A stretch of 64,000 bases of DNA, from the NCBI GenBank assembly GCA_910588215.1, contig CAJUQJ010000007.1, forward strand, positions 62,001 to 126,000, written 5' to 3'. The position numbers and the translations under genes were made by a program. Shown one piece after another: positions 8,829-15,987 of this stretch. The DNA comes from an uncultured Lachnospiraceae bacterium (lineage in GTDB: Bacteria; Bacillota; Clostridia; Lachnospirales; Lachnospiraceae). Below the pieces are notes generated by a model, which did no database searches, was not told the origin of the DNA, and was given only the letters and a program-made list of their open reading frames with translations. The number at the start of each line of letters is the position of its first letter. The first letter of the stretch is position 1.

Positions 8829-9815
8829 GTGAATGACAGAGCTGTCAGTTTATTGGACCATTATGATATAGAGGTAAGCCGTACCTGGAAGGGGCGGGGA
8901 GCGATTCTGTGCGAATCAAATAAAGGACTGCTGATCTTAAAAGAATATGGCGGGCCGATTGATAAGGTGAAGTTTCAGGATCTTTTGTTAAGACATATCA
9001 ACGAAAGCGGTATGGTGCAGGTGGAGTCTATCCTGCGGACGAAAGAAGAAGAACTGATCGTCTCCGACTTGGACGGAACCCCCTATATCGTAAAATCTTA
9101 CTTTGAGGGAAAAGAGTGTAATTACAGGGACATCGAGGAGTGCAGGCAGGCAGTGTGTACGTTGGCAAGGCTGCATAATGCGGCCGATTTGTCGGGGTAT
9201 GAGGAACTGCTAAGTCAGCCTGTTTATCGGATTGAAAGTGAATATGAGAAGCATAACCGGGAATTAAAGAAAGTAAAAAAGTTCCTTCAGGAAAAGAGCC
9301 AGAAAACGGACTTTGAGATTTATTTGATGAAGCATTATGATTATTTCATGAATAATGCCTTGCAAATTACCGATGAATTGCGGTATTATGCCTATGAGGA
9401 AGATGAATATGAATTTCCAGTAGTGTGTCATGGAGATTACCAGTATCATAACATTCTGCGGACCGATACAGGCAATGTACTGATCAATTTCGAGAAATGT
9501 GTACGGGATTATCCGGTACGGGATCTGTATCTCTATCTTCGGAAACTGTTGGAAAAAAATAACTGGTCGCAAACACTTGGGAATTTGCTTCTGGAGAGTT
9601 ATAATGGAGTAAGGAATTTGACAGACAGGGATTACAGGCAGTTATATTACCGACTGGCATATCCCGAGAAATTCTGGAAGATCGTTAATTTCTATTATAA
9701 TACGGGTAAGGCATGGATTCCCGGCAGAAATATGGAGAAAATAGAGAAATTATTCGCTCAGGAGCGGGAGAAGCAGCTTTTTCTGGAATATATTTTTAAA
9801 GGCGGACAGAAATAG
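8829..9815 (+). CDS. CotS-family spore coat protein (kinase-like fold)
   Basis: 328 aa with an aminoglycoside-phosphotransferase/CotS-like fold: LVTLARLHN-type helix (here TLARLHNAA), H201-G-D203 and N208 in HGDYQYHN (Brenner motif), then a degenerate metal site NFEKCVRDYPVRDL, where a typical kinase has an I-D-F/D. That change of the DFG-like Asp to Glu raises doubt about catalysis. CotS proteins are inner spore coat components in Bacillus. The GTG start follows GGGGGG at 8816-8821; part of that site can pair with CCGCTTTC at 8784-8791. The next gene begins 18 bp downstream. Confidence 0.75.
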   Translation: MNDRAVSLLDHYDIEVSRTWKGRGAILCESNKGLLILKEYGGPIDKVKFQDLLLRHINESGMVQVESILRTKEEELIVSDLDGTPYIVKSYFEGKECNYRDIEECRQAVCTLARLHNAADLSGYEELLSQPVYRIESEYEKHNRELKKVKKFLQEKSQKTDFEIYLMKHYDYFMNNALQITDELRYYAYEEDEYEFPVVCHGDYQYHNILRTDTGNVLINFEKCVRDYPVRDLYLYLRKLLEKNNWSQTLGNLLLESYNGVRNLTDRDYRQLYYRLAYPEKFWKIVNFYYNTGKAWIPGRNMEKIEKLFAQEREKQLFLEYIFKGGQK

Positions 9816-9833
9816 AAAGGATAAGGATTCAGG

Positions 9834-11435
9834 ATGCACGGAAGAATTTCACAGGTGGTAACGGTCGTTATGATCATGGTATTGTTGATTACCGGATGTA
9901 CATCACAGGCTTTTAATATCGGCATGGCCAAGGATAAAGAGCATAATGTGGTGGACACCGGTTTCAGCGTGAGTTCAGTCGGCAGCTACGATTCGGCGGA
10001 TACGGCAGTTGTAATGGCTGTGGATCAGGAGAACAGTAGTGTAATTTTCATGAATATGGATACCGGCAGGCAGTATACCCTGTATTATGACGGGACTACT
10101 TATGTGACGGACAAATATGATGGCCCAATGACGATCTCCCAGATCAGGGCAGGGGACGTGGTCGATGTCAACTTTCTAAAAGGAAAGCGGCAGATTGCGA
10201 ATATCAAGGAATCTCCCAGTGCATGGGTCTATGAAGATATAGAGAATTATGACCTGGGTGGCATCAATAAGACGGCCAGTATCGGTTCCAGTACCTATTC
10301 GCTGCCGGATGAGGCGGTTGTCCTTTCGGAGGGAAAGCGTGTTGAAGTGATGGATGTAGTGGCAAAAGATCGAGTCACGATCCGCGGCATTGATCATAAG
10401 ATTTACAGCATCAATGTAGAGAGAGGTCATGGTTATCTGCGGTTGCGGAATGAACAGGCTCTGATCGGGGGCTGGATTGAAGTGGGCAATACGGTGATCA
10501 GAGAGATTACGGAAGATATGCTTCTGGTCGTACCGGAAGGCAGTTATCAGGTGGCATTGTCTAACGGCGGCGTCAGCAGCATTAAGGATATCGTGATCGA
10601 GAGAGATAAGGAAACGGTATTGGACGTAGGGGATATTGAGATCGTCCAGGATAAGGTCGGCAGAATCCTCTTTTCTGTTAATCCGGCGGACGCAGAGGTT
10701 ACCATAGATGGCGAATCCGTGGATATCAGCAGCGCGGTTGAACTGCCTTACGGGATTCATCAGGTTCATTTGGAAGCGGAAGGATACGATTCCCTTACCA
10801 AATATATCCAGGTCGGTTCAGAGTACGCTAAGCTCTCCTTTACATTGGAGGAGAAGAAGGAAGATACACCCACCGTCAGTGAAAACAGCCCGGAAGTGAA
10901 GGAACCGGAAGATAAGCCTTCGGATTCTGTCAGTGAGAATACCATATCGCCGACGCAGGGCAACAAAGTATATATTGATGCGCCTAAGAATGTGGAAGTG
11001 TACGTAGACAGCAATTACGTCGGTATAGCGCCGGTCAGCTTTAGGAAGAATATAGGCAGCCATACGGTAACACTGCGCAAGAGCGGCTATAAGACCAAGA
11101 GTTATACGATCTATTTATATAATGACGGAGAGGATATCACATATTCTTTCGCAGATCTGGAGAAGGAGACGGAATCTTCGAGTGGAAATTCAAGTTCCAA
11201 AAATCCATCGGGCAGCAGTACAGAGAATCCGTCAAGCAGTAGCAGCAGTACGGAAACCCCGTCATCGGGCAGCAGTACAGAGAACCCGTCGTCAGGCAGC
11301 AGCACGGAGAACCCGTCATCAGGCAGTAGTACGGAGAATCCGTCTTCAAGCGGCAGTACAGAAAGTGTTTCAGACAATATTGTTGAGCCCCCTCCAAGTG
11401 GCGACGGGGATGATGCACCTAGATTTCCTTATTAA
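9834..11435 (+). CDS. PEGA-domain lipoprotein with Ser/Gly-rich repeat tail
   Basis: 533 aa. A signal peptide ends in the lipobox LITGC (lipid Cys 22). Residues about 30-260 form an unrecognised beta-rich region. Two PEGA domains follow: about 280-345 (ADAEVTIDGE, LPYGIHQVHLEAEGY) and about 380-445 (KNVEVYVDSNYVG, IGSHTVTLRKSGY). The tail from about 447 is low-complexity, with repeats of the nonapeptide GSSTENPSS, ending in VEPPPSGDGDDAP. PEGA domains are common in surface proteins of Gram-positive bacteria; the repeat tail may span the wall. It sits directly behind the CotS-like gene, perhaps in one operon. Confidence 0.8.
   Translation: MHGRISQVVTVVMIMVLLITGCTSQAFNIGMAKDKEHNVVDTGFSVSSVGSYDSADTAVVMAVDQENSSVIFMNMDTGRQYTLYYDGTTYVTDKYDGPMTISQIRAGDVVDVNFLKGKRQIANIKESPSAWVYEDIENYDLGGINKTASIGSSTYSLPDEAVVLSEGKRVEVMDVVAKDRVTIRGIDHKIYSINVERGHGYLRLRNEQALIGGWIEVGNTVIREITEDMLLVVPEGSYQVALSNGGVSSIKDIVIERDKETVLDVGDIEIVQDKVGRILFSVNPADAEVTIDGESVDISSAVELPYGIHQVHLEAEGYDSLTKYIQVGSEYAKLSFTLEEKKEDTPTVSENSPEVKEPEDKPSDSVSENTISPTQGNKVYIDAPKNVEVYVDSNYVGIAPVSFRKNIGSHTVTLRKSGYKTKSYTIYLYNDGEDITYSFADLEKETESSSGNSSSKNPSGSSTENPSSSSSSTETPSSGSSTENPSSGSSTENPSSGSSTENPSSSGSTESVSDNIVEPPPSGDGDDAPRFPY
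11211..11366 (+). repeat. In-frame 27-bp tandem repeats in the PEGA lipoprotein gene
   Basis: About five imperfect copies of a 27-bp unit coding GSSTENPSS. Unit boundaries are clearest at GGCAGCAGTACAGAG and its variants. Because the unit is a multiple of three, copy-number change would lengthen or shorten the tail without frameshift. Confidence 0.8.
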
Positions 11436-11498
11436 AGAATACTTTAAATTAAAGGTGGCCGTAAATGCTATTATATAAGATAAATAAGGAAGTAAAGA

Positions 11499-11664
11499 CT
11501 AGTACTCCGTACTGAAAACCCTTGTGCAAATATTTCGGTCTATTTTCCCGATTGCACAAGCCCAGAATACTCAACGTAGCCCGCTACGCCTCCGTTTCTG
11601 AACTTGTACACTCGAAAAAATATCCTCGAAAATTTGCACAGGAACTTCAAGTACGGAGTACTAG
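11499..11664 (+). mobile_element. 166-bp MITE-like element with 15-bp perfect terminal repeats
   Basis: CTAGTACTCCGTACT at 11499-11513 is exactly complementary to AGTACGGAGTACTAG at 11650-11664, and similarity continues inward (TTGTGCAAATATTTCG against the complement of the right end) to about 40 bp. A separate internal hairpin, CTTGTGCAA / TTGCACAAG, lies near the left end. It fills most of the gap between the PEGA gene and mazG and brings the region just upstream of the mazG start. Sequence and length differ from the 195-bp family. No clear target duplication is seen. Confidence 0.75.
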
Positions 11665-11675
11665 AAGTGGAATAT

Positions 11676-12407
11676 ATGGATAAGAAATATACATACGAAG
11701 ATTTTCTTGAAATTATTAAGACGCTGAGGGGAGAGAACGGCTGCCCCTGGGACAGAGTACAGACGCATGAGAGTTTGAAACCTTGTATGATGGAGGAGGC
11801 GGCAGAACTGCTTGCCTCCATCCGTATCTATGACCAGACGGGTGACCCTGATAATATGCGGGAAGAACTTGGCGATGTACTTCTTCAGGTCGCAATGCAT
11901 GCAGAGATCGCATCGGAAGAAGGCCTGTTTACGATGGAGGATGTTGTGGATGAAGTCAGCCGTAAGATGATCCGCAGACATCCGCACGTATTTGGGACAT
12001 GCAGTGCGGATAATTCTGAAGAAGCGCTTGCTAATTGGGAGGAGATCAAGAAAGAAGAGAAGAAGAATAAAGAATGGATCGTTTCTCCTCTGCGGGAAGT
12101 TCCCCAGGAATTGCCGGCACTGACCAGAGCCGTTAAAGTGTTAAAGAAAATAGACAAAAATTATGAAAAAGGCAGTTCTTATGAGCAGGATGTGGAAGCG
12201 CTGCAAGAGGCAGTGGGTGCGCTTTGGACCTGCAGCCATGAGCCGTACAGCAGAGAGCTTGAGAAGATCATGGGAGATATCCTAATGAGGTTATCGGATA
12301 TTGCCAGGATTGCCAAGATTGCGCAGGAGCAGGTGCTTGTGGACAGGATAGAAGATCTGATCGACAAATATGAAAAGGACGAAAACGATATGGGTCTGCA
12401 GGGGTGA
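11676..12407 (+). CDS. mazG: MazG family nucleoside triphosphate pyrophosphohydrolase
   Basis: 243 aa. The first MazG domain is intact: GENGCPWDRVQTHESLKPC, then EEAAELLASI and EELGDVLLQVAMHA supply the acidic ExxE...ExxD metal-binding residues. The second half keeps ALTRAVKVLKKI but is otherwise poorly conserved. Family role: hydrolysis of (d)NTPs to monophosphates, removing damaged or non-canonical nucleotides. It stands in the place of yabN in the Bacillus yabN-rqcP-yabP-yabQ-divIC order. An upstream in-frame TTG at 11604 lies inside the MITE; ATG 11676 starts the family-like sequence, though its ribosome binding site is weak. Confidence 0.88.
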   Translation: MDKKYTYEDFLEIIKTLRGENGCPWDRVQTHESLKPCMMEEAAELLASIRIYDQTGDPDNMREELGDVLLQVAMHAEIASEEGLFTMEDVVDEVSRKMIRRHPHVFGTCSADNSEEALANWEEIKKEEKKNKEWIVSPLREVPQELPALTRAVKVLKKIDKNYEKGSSYEQDVEALQEAVGALWTCSHEPYSRELEKIMGDILMRLSDIARIAKIAQEQVLVDRIEDLIDKYEKDENDMGLQG

Positions 12408-12502
12408 TCAGTGTTATGACCGGCATGAAGACGCGGGCAGCGATTGCTGGCTGAACTGTAACAAAATGCCTTAAAATGGCGAAAAAAAAGCCATCTTTCT
12501 GC

Positions 12503-12531
12503 TTGACAACAGCGATAAAAGCGTATATAAA
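12503..12531 (+). promoter_or_regulatory. Vegetative promoter of hup
   Basis: TTGACA at 12503-12508, a 17-bp spacer, and TATAAA at 12526-12531: a near-consensus sigma-A promoter, about 70 bp before the HU start codon. Fits a highly expressed gene. Confidence 0.85.
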
Positions 12532-12600
12532 TAGGTGTAGGCGTTTCAAAAGAGGAACATCTAATAATAAAATGAAGACTCATTTAAGGAGGAGTTTAAG

Positions 12601-12876
12601 ATGAACAAAACAGAGTTAGTTGCAGCTATGGCTGATCAGGCAGGATTATCCAAAAAAGACGCGGAGAAGGCATTAAAGGCTTTTACAGATGTTATTGCTG
12701 ACGAGTTAAAGAAGGGCGGCAAAGTACAGTTAGTTGGTTTTGGTACTTTCGAGGTTTCCGAGAGAGCAGCAAGAGAAGGCAGAAACCCTCAGAGCGGTGA
12801 GGTTATGAAGATCGCAGCTTCCAAGGCTCCTAAGTTCAAAGCCGGCAAGGCATTAAAGGACATGCTTAACGCATAA
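12601..12876 (+). CDS. hup: HU-type DNA-binding protein
   Basis: 91 aa, the full length of HU. It begins MNKTELVAAMADQAGLSKKD and carries the DNA-embracing arm signature GFGTFEVSERAAREGRNPQSGE, followed by the C-terminal helix FKAGKALKDML. HU dimers bend and compact DNA and are abundant in the nucleoid. AGGAGG at 12589-12594 precedes the start. It has its own strong promoter and a clear terminator, so it is expressed apart from the flanking genes of the conserved cluster. Confidence 0.97.
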   Translation: MNKTELVAAMADQAGLSKKDAEKALKAFTDVIADELKKGGKVQLVGFGTFEVSERAAREGRNPQSGEVMKIAASKAPKFKAGKALKDMLNA

Positions 12877-12894
12877 GTCATATGAGCGAAAGTA

Positions 12895-12927
12895 AAGGCC
12901 TGTATGCAAACGCATATGGGCTTTTTT
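12895..12927 (+). terminator. Rho-independent terminator of hup
   Basis: A 10-bp stem (12898-12907 with 12912-12921, two G-U wobbles), AAAC loop, then six T. Confidence 0.85.
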
Positions 12928-12996
12928 GTCATATAGGATTTTTTTCGCTTCAGAATGGGAGGTAGAGTTTGTGGCGCTTCAAAATAGGAGGTAAAA

Positions 12997-13239
12997 ATGA
13001 GACTTGATAAATATCTTAAGGTTTCCCGGCTGATCAAACGGCGTACCGTGGCAAATGAGGCATGTGACGCGGGCAGAGTGTTGGTGAACGATAGACCGGC
13101 GAAGGCTTCCGTCAATGTCAAAGTGGGAGACGTTATCACGATCCAGTTTGGCAATAAAGAGGTAAAGGTAGAGGTCCTGGATGTGCAGGAGACCGTCCGC
13201 AAGGAGGAAGCCAAAGAATTGTTCCGGTATCTGCCCTGA
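12997..13239 (+). CDS. rqcP: S4-domain RNA-binding protein RqcP (YabO/Hsp15 family)
   Basis: 80 aa, a single S4 domain: MRLDKYLKVSRLIKRRTVA, then AGRVLVNDRPAKAS and VKVGDVITIQFG. Bacterial RqcP works with RqcH in ribosome quality control, holding peptidyl-tRNA on stalled 50S subunits during alanine tailing. Position and length match Bacillus yabO, and the next genes are yabP, yabQ and divIC in the same order. AGGAGG directly precedes the ATG. Confidence 0.93.
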   Translation: MRLDKYLKVSRLIKRRTVANEACDAGRVLVNDRPAKASVNVKVGDVITIQFGNKEVKVEVLDVQETVRKEEAKELFRYLP

Positions 13240-13302
13240 ACAATGTGGGAATGCCCGGCAACAGAGTATTCTCTGAAGGGATTCCCGATTGTGTAAAGCA
13301 GA

Positions 13303-13330
13303 CATATTTGTTCATGGTCTGACATACATT
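13303..13330 (+). promoter_or_regulatory. Candidate sigma-E promoter of yabPQ
   Basis: CATATTT at 13303-13309, 13-bp spacer, CATACATT at 13323-13330. This fits the sigma-E pattern (KMATATT, 13-15 bp, CATACAMT), and the downstream yabP is a sigma-E gene in Bacillus. Distance to the yabP start is about 35 bp. Confidence 0.6.
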
Positions 13331-13364
13331 TAATTAATAAGTCTTTGCCTTATGGGAGGTATGT

Positions 13365-13655
13365 ATGGAAGATTTGAACAGTGTGAACAGAAAACCGCAC
13401 AAGCTGCTGCTTACCAATAGAAGGACATGTAACATAAGCGGTGTCAATGATGTATTATCGTTTGATGTCAATGAGATCCTGCTTGAGACAGAGCAGGGGA
13501 TGCTGATGATCAAAGGTAATGAACTGCATGTCAGCAGACTATCCCTGGATAAGGGAGAGGTAGATGTAGACGGACGGATCGATAGTTTTACCTATTCGGA
13601 AAATGCGGGCTATGGGACTAAGGGAGAATCACTGCTTGCGAGACTGTTTAAGTAA
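13365..13655 (+). CDS. yabP: Sporulation protein YabP
   Basis: 96 aa of the YabP/YqfC family: HKLLLTNRRTCNISGVNDVLSFDVNEILLET split over the N-terminal half, then a beta-strand pattern ending in a short basic tail. YabP is needed for spore formation in Bacillus, in the mother cell; its molecular task is not settled. GGGAGG at 13354-13359 sits before the ATG. A candidate sigma-E promoter lies directly upstream, and yabQ follows 19 bp later. Confidence 0.92.
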   Translation: MEDLNSVNRKPHKLLLTNRRTCNISGVNDVLSFDVNEILLETEQGMLMIKGNELHVSRLSLDKGEVDVDGRIDSFTYSENAGYGTKGESLLARLFK

Positions 13656-13674
13656 AGTGGGGGATTTGCCGGAT

Positions 13675-14163
13675 ATGAGTCAGGACATTGTGCAGGAAGT
13701 TGTTTTTTTTCTACATTCTATTCTCATGGGCCTGGTGATCACATTTGCCTATGACTGGATACTGATCTTCAGAGAACTCGTTGCGCACGGCAGATTTTTA
13801 ATGTCCATAGAAGATTTCATTTATTGGTTTATGTGCGGGATCAGTGTTTTTTATGTACTTTACAAGGAGAACAATGGCGTTCTGAGATGGTTTGCCGTGG
13901 TGGGGGCTGCTCTTGGAATGCTTTTTTATAAATTGACAATTAAATATCGATTTATAAATATTATGGCCAAATGCATACACAAGATAATGTGGTTTGTTTT
14001 TCGCATCATACAAGTTATGCTAAGACCTTTGAAATGCTTATTTTTAGCGGGTCGAAGGTGTGTTCGATACGCGATGAGAAAACTGAAAAAAGTGAAGGAG
14101 TTTATACAAAAACGGTTGACGGCCTGTATAAAAACAATTAGAATGATTTTAAGTAAAAAGTAA
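13675..14163 (+). CDS. yabQ: Spore cortex protein YabQ
   Basis: 162 aa. Four hydrophobic segments occupy the first 110 residues (VVFFLHSILMGLVITFAYDW, FIYWFMCGISVFYVLY and two more), followed by a strongly basic tail. Known role of the family: membrane protein of the outer forespore membrane, required for spore cortex assembly. The frame is open from 13603, but the family-like N terminus MSQDIVQEV begins at ATG 13675 after GGGGG at 13659-13663. No overlap with yabP is then needed. Confidence 0.9.
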   Translation: MSQDIVQEVVFFLHSILMGLVITFAYDWILIFRELVAHGRFLMSIEDFIYWFMCGISVFYVLYKENNGVLRWFAVVGAALGMLFYKLTIKYRFINIMAKCIHKIMWFVFRIIQVMLRPLKCLFLAGRRCVRYAMRKLKKVKEFIQKRLTACIKTIRMILSKK

Positions 14164-14190
14164 GGTCAGAAAAGGAGTATCGGTAGCAAC

Positions 14191-14496
14191 ATGGCAAGAA
14201 AAGCAGCATATCGTAAGAAGCGCCAGAATAAGACGGGCATGCTTTTGGTTACCATGGTTGTTATCATGATGCTGATAGTAGTTTCGGTCAAGAGCGTGGA
14301 ACTGCGTGAGAAGCGCGCAGCTTATATGGAGAGGGTGCAGGCTCTTACAGAACAGATCGAGGGAGAGCAGGCGAGAGCAGAAGCGATCGAGGAATACGAG
14401 AAATATACACAGACCAAGAGATACGTGGAAGAGATCGCGAAGAACAAGCTAGGTCTTGTGTATGAAGGTGAGATCATATTTAAGGATGAGAATTAA
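14191..14496 (+). CDS. divIC: Septum formation initiator, DivIC/FtsB family
   Basis: 101 aa: basic cytoplasmic N terminus (RKAAYRKKRQNK), one membrane helix at about 17-34, a coiled coil from about 38-68 rich in E and A, and the C-terminal block KYVEEIAKNKLGLVYEGEIIFK typical of FtsB/DivIC (here RYVEEIAKNKLGLV). It forms the divisome subcomplex with FtsL and DivIB/FtsQ. AAAGGAG lies upstream at 14169. Order after yabQ is the one found across Firmicutes. Confidence 0.93.
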   Translation: MARKAAYRKKRQNKTGMLLVTMVVIMMLIVVSVKSVELREKRAAYMERVQALTEQIEGEQARAEAIEEYEKYTQTKRYVEEIAKNKLGLVYEGEIIFKDEN

Positions 14497-14532
14497 GCAG
14501 GTTTTGGAGCAGACTCCGGGATTTGCTTTTTT
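14495..14532 (+). terminator. Weak terminator after divIC
   Basis: AAGCA pairs with TGCTT and GGAG with CTCC, separated by an internal loop, followed by six T. It begins within the divIC stop codon. Confidence 0.45.
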
Positions 14533-14558
14533 CTGTTAGAGTGAATTATGATAAATCC

Positions 14559-14669
14559 CCATCCATGCTATGGAAGTCGAAGACTTTCAAAGTACCTCCC
14601 ATTATGAATAGCCTGCCGCTTAACGGGCCGCATGGCCATTATGATATGAAAGTCGAAGACTTTCATATC
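14559..14669 (+). repeat. AAAGTCGAAGACTTT repeat family, copy 1
   Basis: Two palindromes, GGAAGTCGAAGACTTTCA at about 14572 and TATGAAAGTCGAAGACTTTC at 14645, frame the segment CGGGCCGCATGGCCAT (14624-14639). The complementary strand at 56879-56924 holds the same palindrome joined to the same GGGCCGCATGGCCAT block. A dispersed intergenic repeat with strong hairpin potential, between divIC and spoIIE. Confidence 0.65.
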
Positions 14670-14736
14670 AACGACGAATAATCCGGACATCCCCCACATA
14701 TATTGATAAAGACAAATTAAACTGGGGAGGTGTGTC

Positions 14737-15987
14737 ATGAGGAGACAGGCAGAGATCAGGGATGATAATAAGATTACGATCATACCGGAATATGGAAGAC
14801 AGAAACTTTTGACTTATGCGGAATCTTTCAGAGATCTGGCAGATCTGTTTGAAGGAGAGAATATAGAGGCGGAGACAGTGGACGACCACGATCCGGAAGA
14901 CCGCAGGGATTACCTTTGGCACCGTAAGCTGCAGGAGAATCAGGGGCTTTTGGCGGAGCATTTGAAAGAAATGGCACATATCATGGCGGAGGTAGCCAGA
15001 GAGACATGCCTCTATCGGCCAATGGGAGAGAGAAAGTATAGGCAGATTTCGAAGCTGCTCCGGGAATCAGGGATCCTGCTGCGGAATTTCTTTGAATTGG
15101 AGAGGGAAGACGGACATATTGAGATCAGCCTGACGATGAAGACAATCTCAGAAAAGTATACGAAGCTGGGTGAGCATATCTGCGTGGAAGATGTGTCGGA
15201 TTTTATTTCGGTGGCGCTGAATACGAGGCTGCGCGCGGCCAGAAGCACGCCGCAGTATCTGACGCCGGATTGGAGTACTTACTATTTTGTGCAGGAGCCG
15301 GATTATTATTTACTGACCGGTGTCGCAAAGGCGATCAAGGAATCGGAAACGGTATCGGGAGATAACTATTCTTTCTATGAGGTGGAAAACGGCAGAATGG
15401 TGGCAGCCCTGTCAGACGGTATGGGATCCGGGGAAAAGGCCTGCAATGATTCGGGACGGGTGATCGAGAAGATGGAGCGTCTGTTGGAAGCCGGATTCCG
15501 CAAGGAGCCGGCCGTGCAGATGATCAATGGCGCGCTGGTGGCAGCAGGACAGGAAGAGAATATGTCAACCCTGGATCTGTGCGATATCAATCTGTATACC
15601 GGTGAATGTGAGTTTATGAAGGTCGGCGCCGCGTGCAGCTATATCAAGAGAGGAAGGCTTGTGGACAGGCTGTCGGCACTTAATTTTCCGTTGGGGGTTT
15701 TCGGGCAGATCGAGCCGGAGACAATACAAAGGGTACTGCAGAGCGGCGATTATGTGATCATGTTGTCGGATGGTATCCTGGATGCGCTTTCTCAGGGGAT
15801 TGGCGAGGAGGTATTGCCGGAGATCATCGGCAGAACAGAATATACGAATCCTAATGAGATCGCGAACCAGATATTGGCCTGCTGTCTGAAACAGAGTTGT
15901 GGACAGATACGGGATGATATGACGGTGCTGGTGATCGGCATGTGGAAGAAGGATACGGAAGAAAGTGATGAGTACTATCTACAATAA
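14737..15987 (+). CDS. spoIIE: SpoIIE-type PP2C phosphatase lacking the membrane domain
   Basis: 416 aa. The PP2C part is complete: D227 in ALSDGMGSGEKA, D345 in LSDGILDAL, and the final RDDMTVLVI. Upstream are about 180 residues matching the SpoIIE central region (EVARETCLYRPM, LLRESGILLRNFFELER). Bacillus SpoIIE is about twice as long because of ten N-terminal membrane helices, and none are encoded here or in the 240 bp upstream. The known role is dephosphorylation of SpoIIAA, which frees sigma-F in the forespore. GGGGAGG at 14723-14729 supports this start. TilS begins 20 bp before its stop. Confidence 0.85.
   Translation: MRRQAEIRDDNKITIIPEYGRQKLLTYAESFRDLADLFEGENIEAETVDDHDPEDRRDYLWHRKLQENQGLLAEHLKEMAHIMAEVARETCLYRPMGERKYRQISKLLRESGILLRNFFELEREDGHIEISLTMKTISEKYTKLGEHICVEDVSDFISVALNTRLRAARSTPQYLTPDWSTYYFVQEPDYYLLTGVAKAIKESETVSGDNYSFYEVENGRMVAALSDGMGSGEKACNDSGRVIEKMERLLEAGFRKEPAVQMINGALVAAGQEENMSTLDLCDINLYTGECEFMKVGAACSYIKRGRLVDRLSALNFPLGVFGQIEPETIQRVLQSGDYVIMLSDGILDALSQGIGEEVLPEIIGRTEYTNPNEIANQILACCLKQSCGQIRDDMTVLVIGMWKKDTEESDEYYLQ

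Noticed and set aside
11211..11366. CRISPR-like array
   Set aside because: The 27-bp units are contiguous, in frame, and encode the Ser-rich tail; there are no unique spacers.
11604..11675. N-terminal extension of MazG from TTG 11604
   Set aside because: The added residues are translated from the MITE and do not resemble the family.
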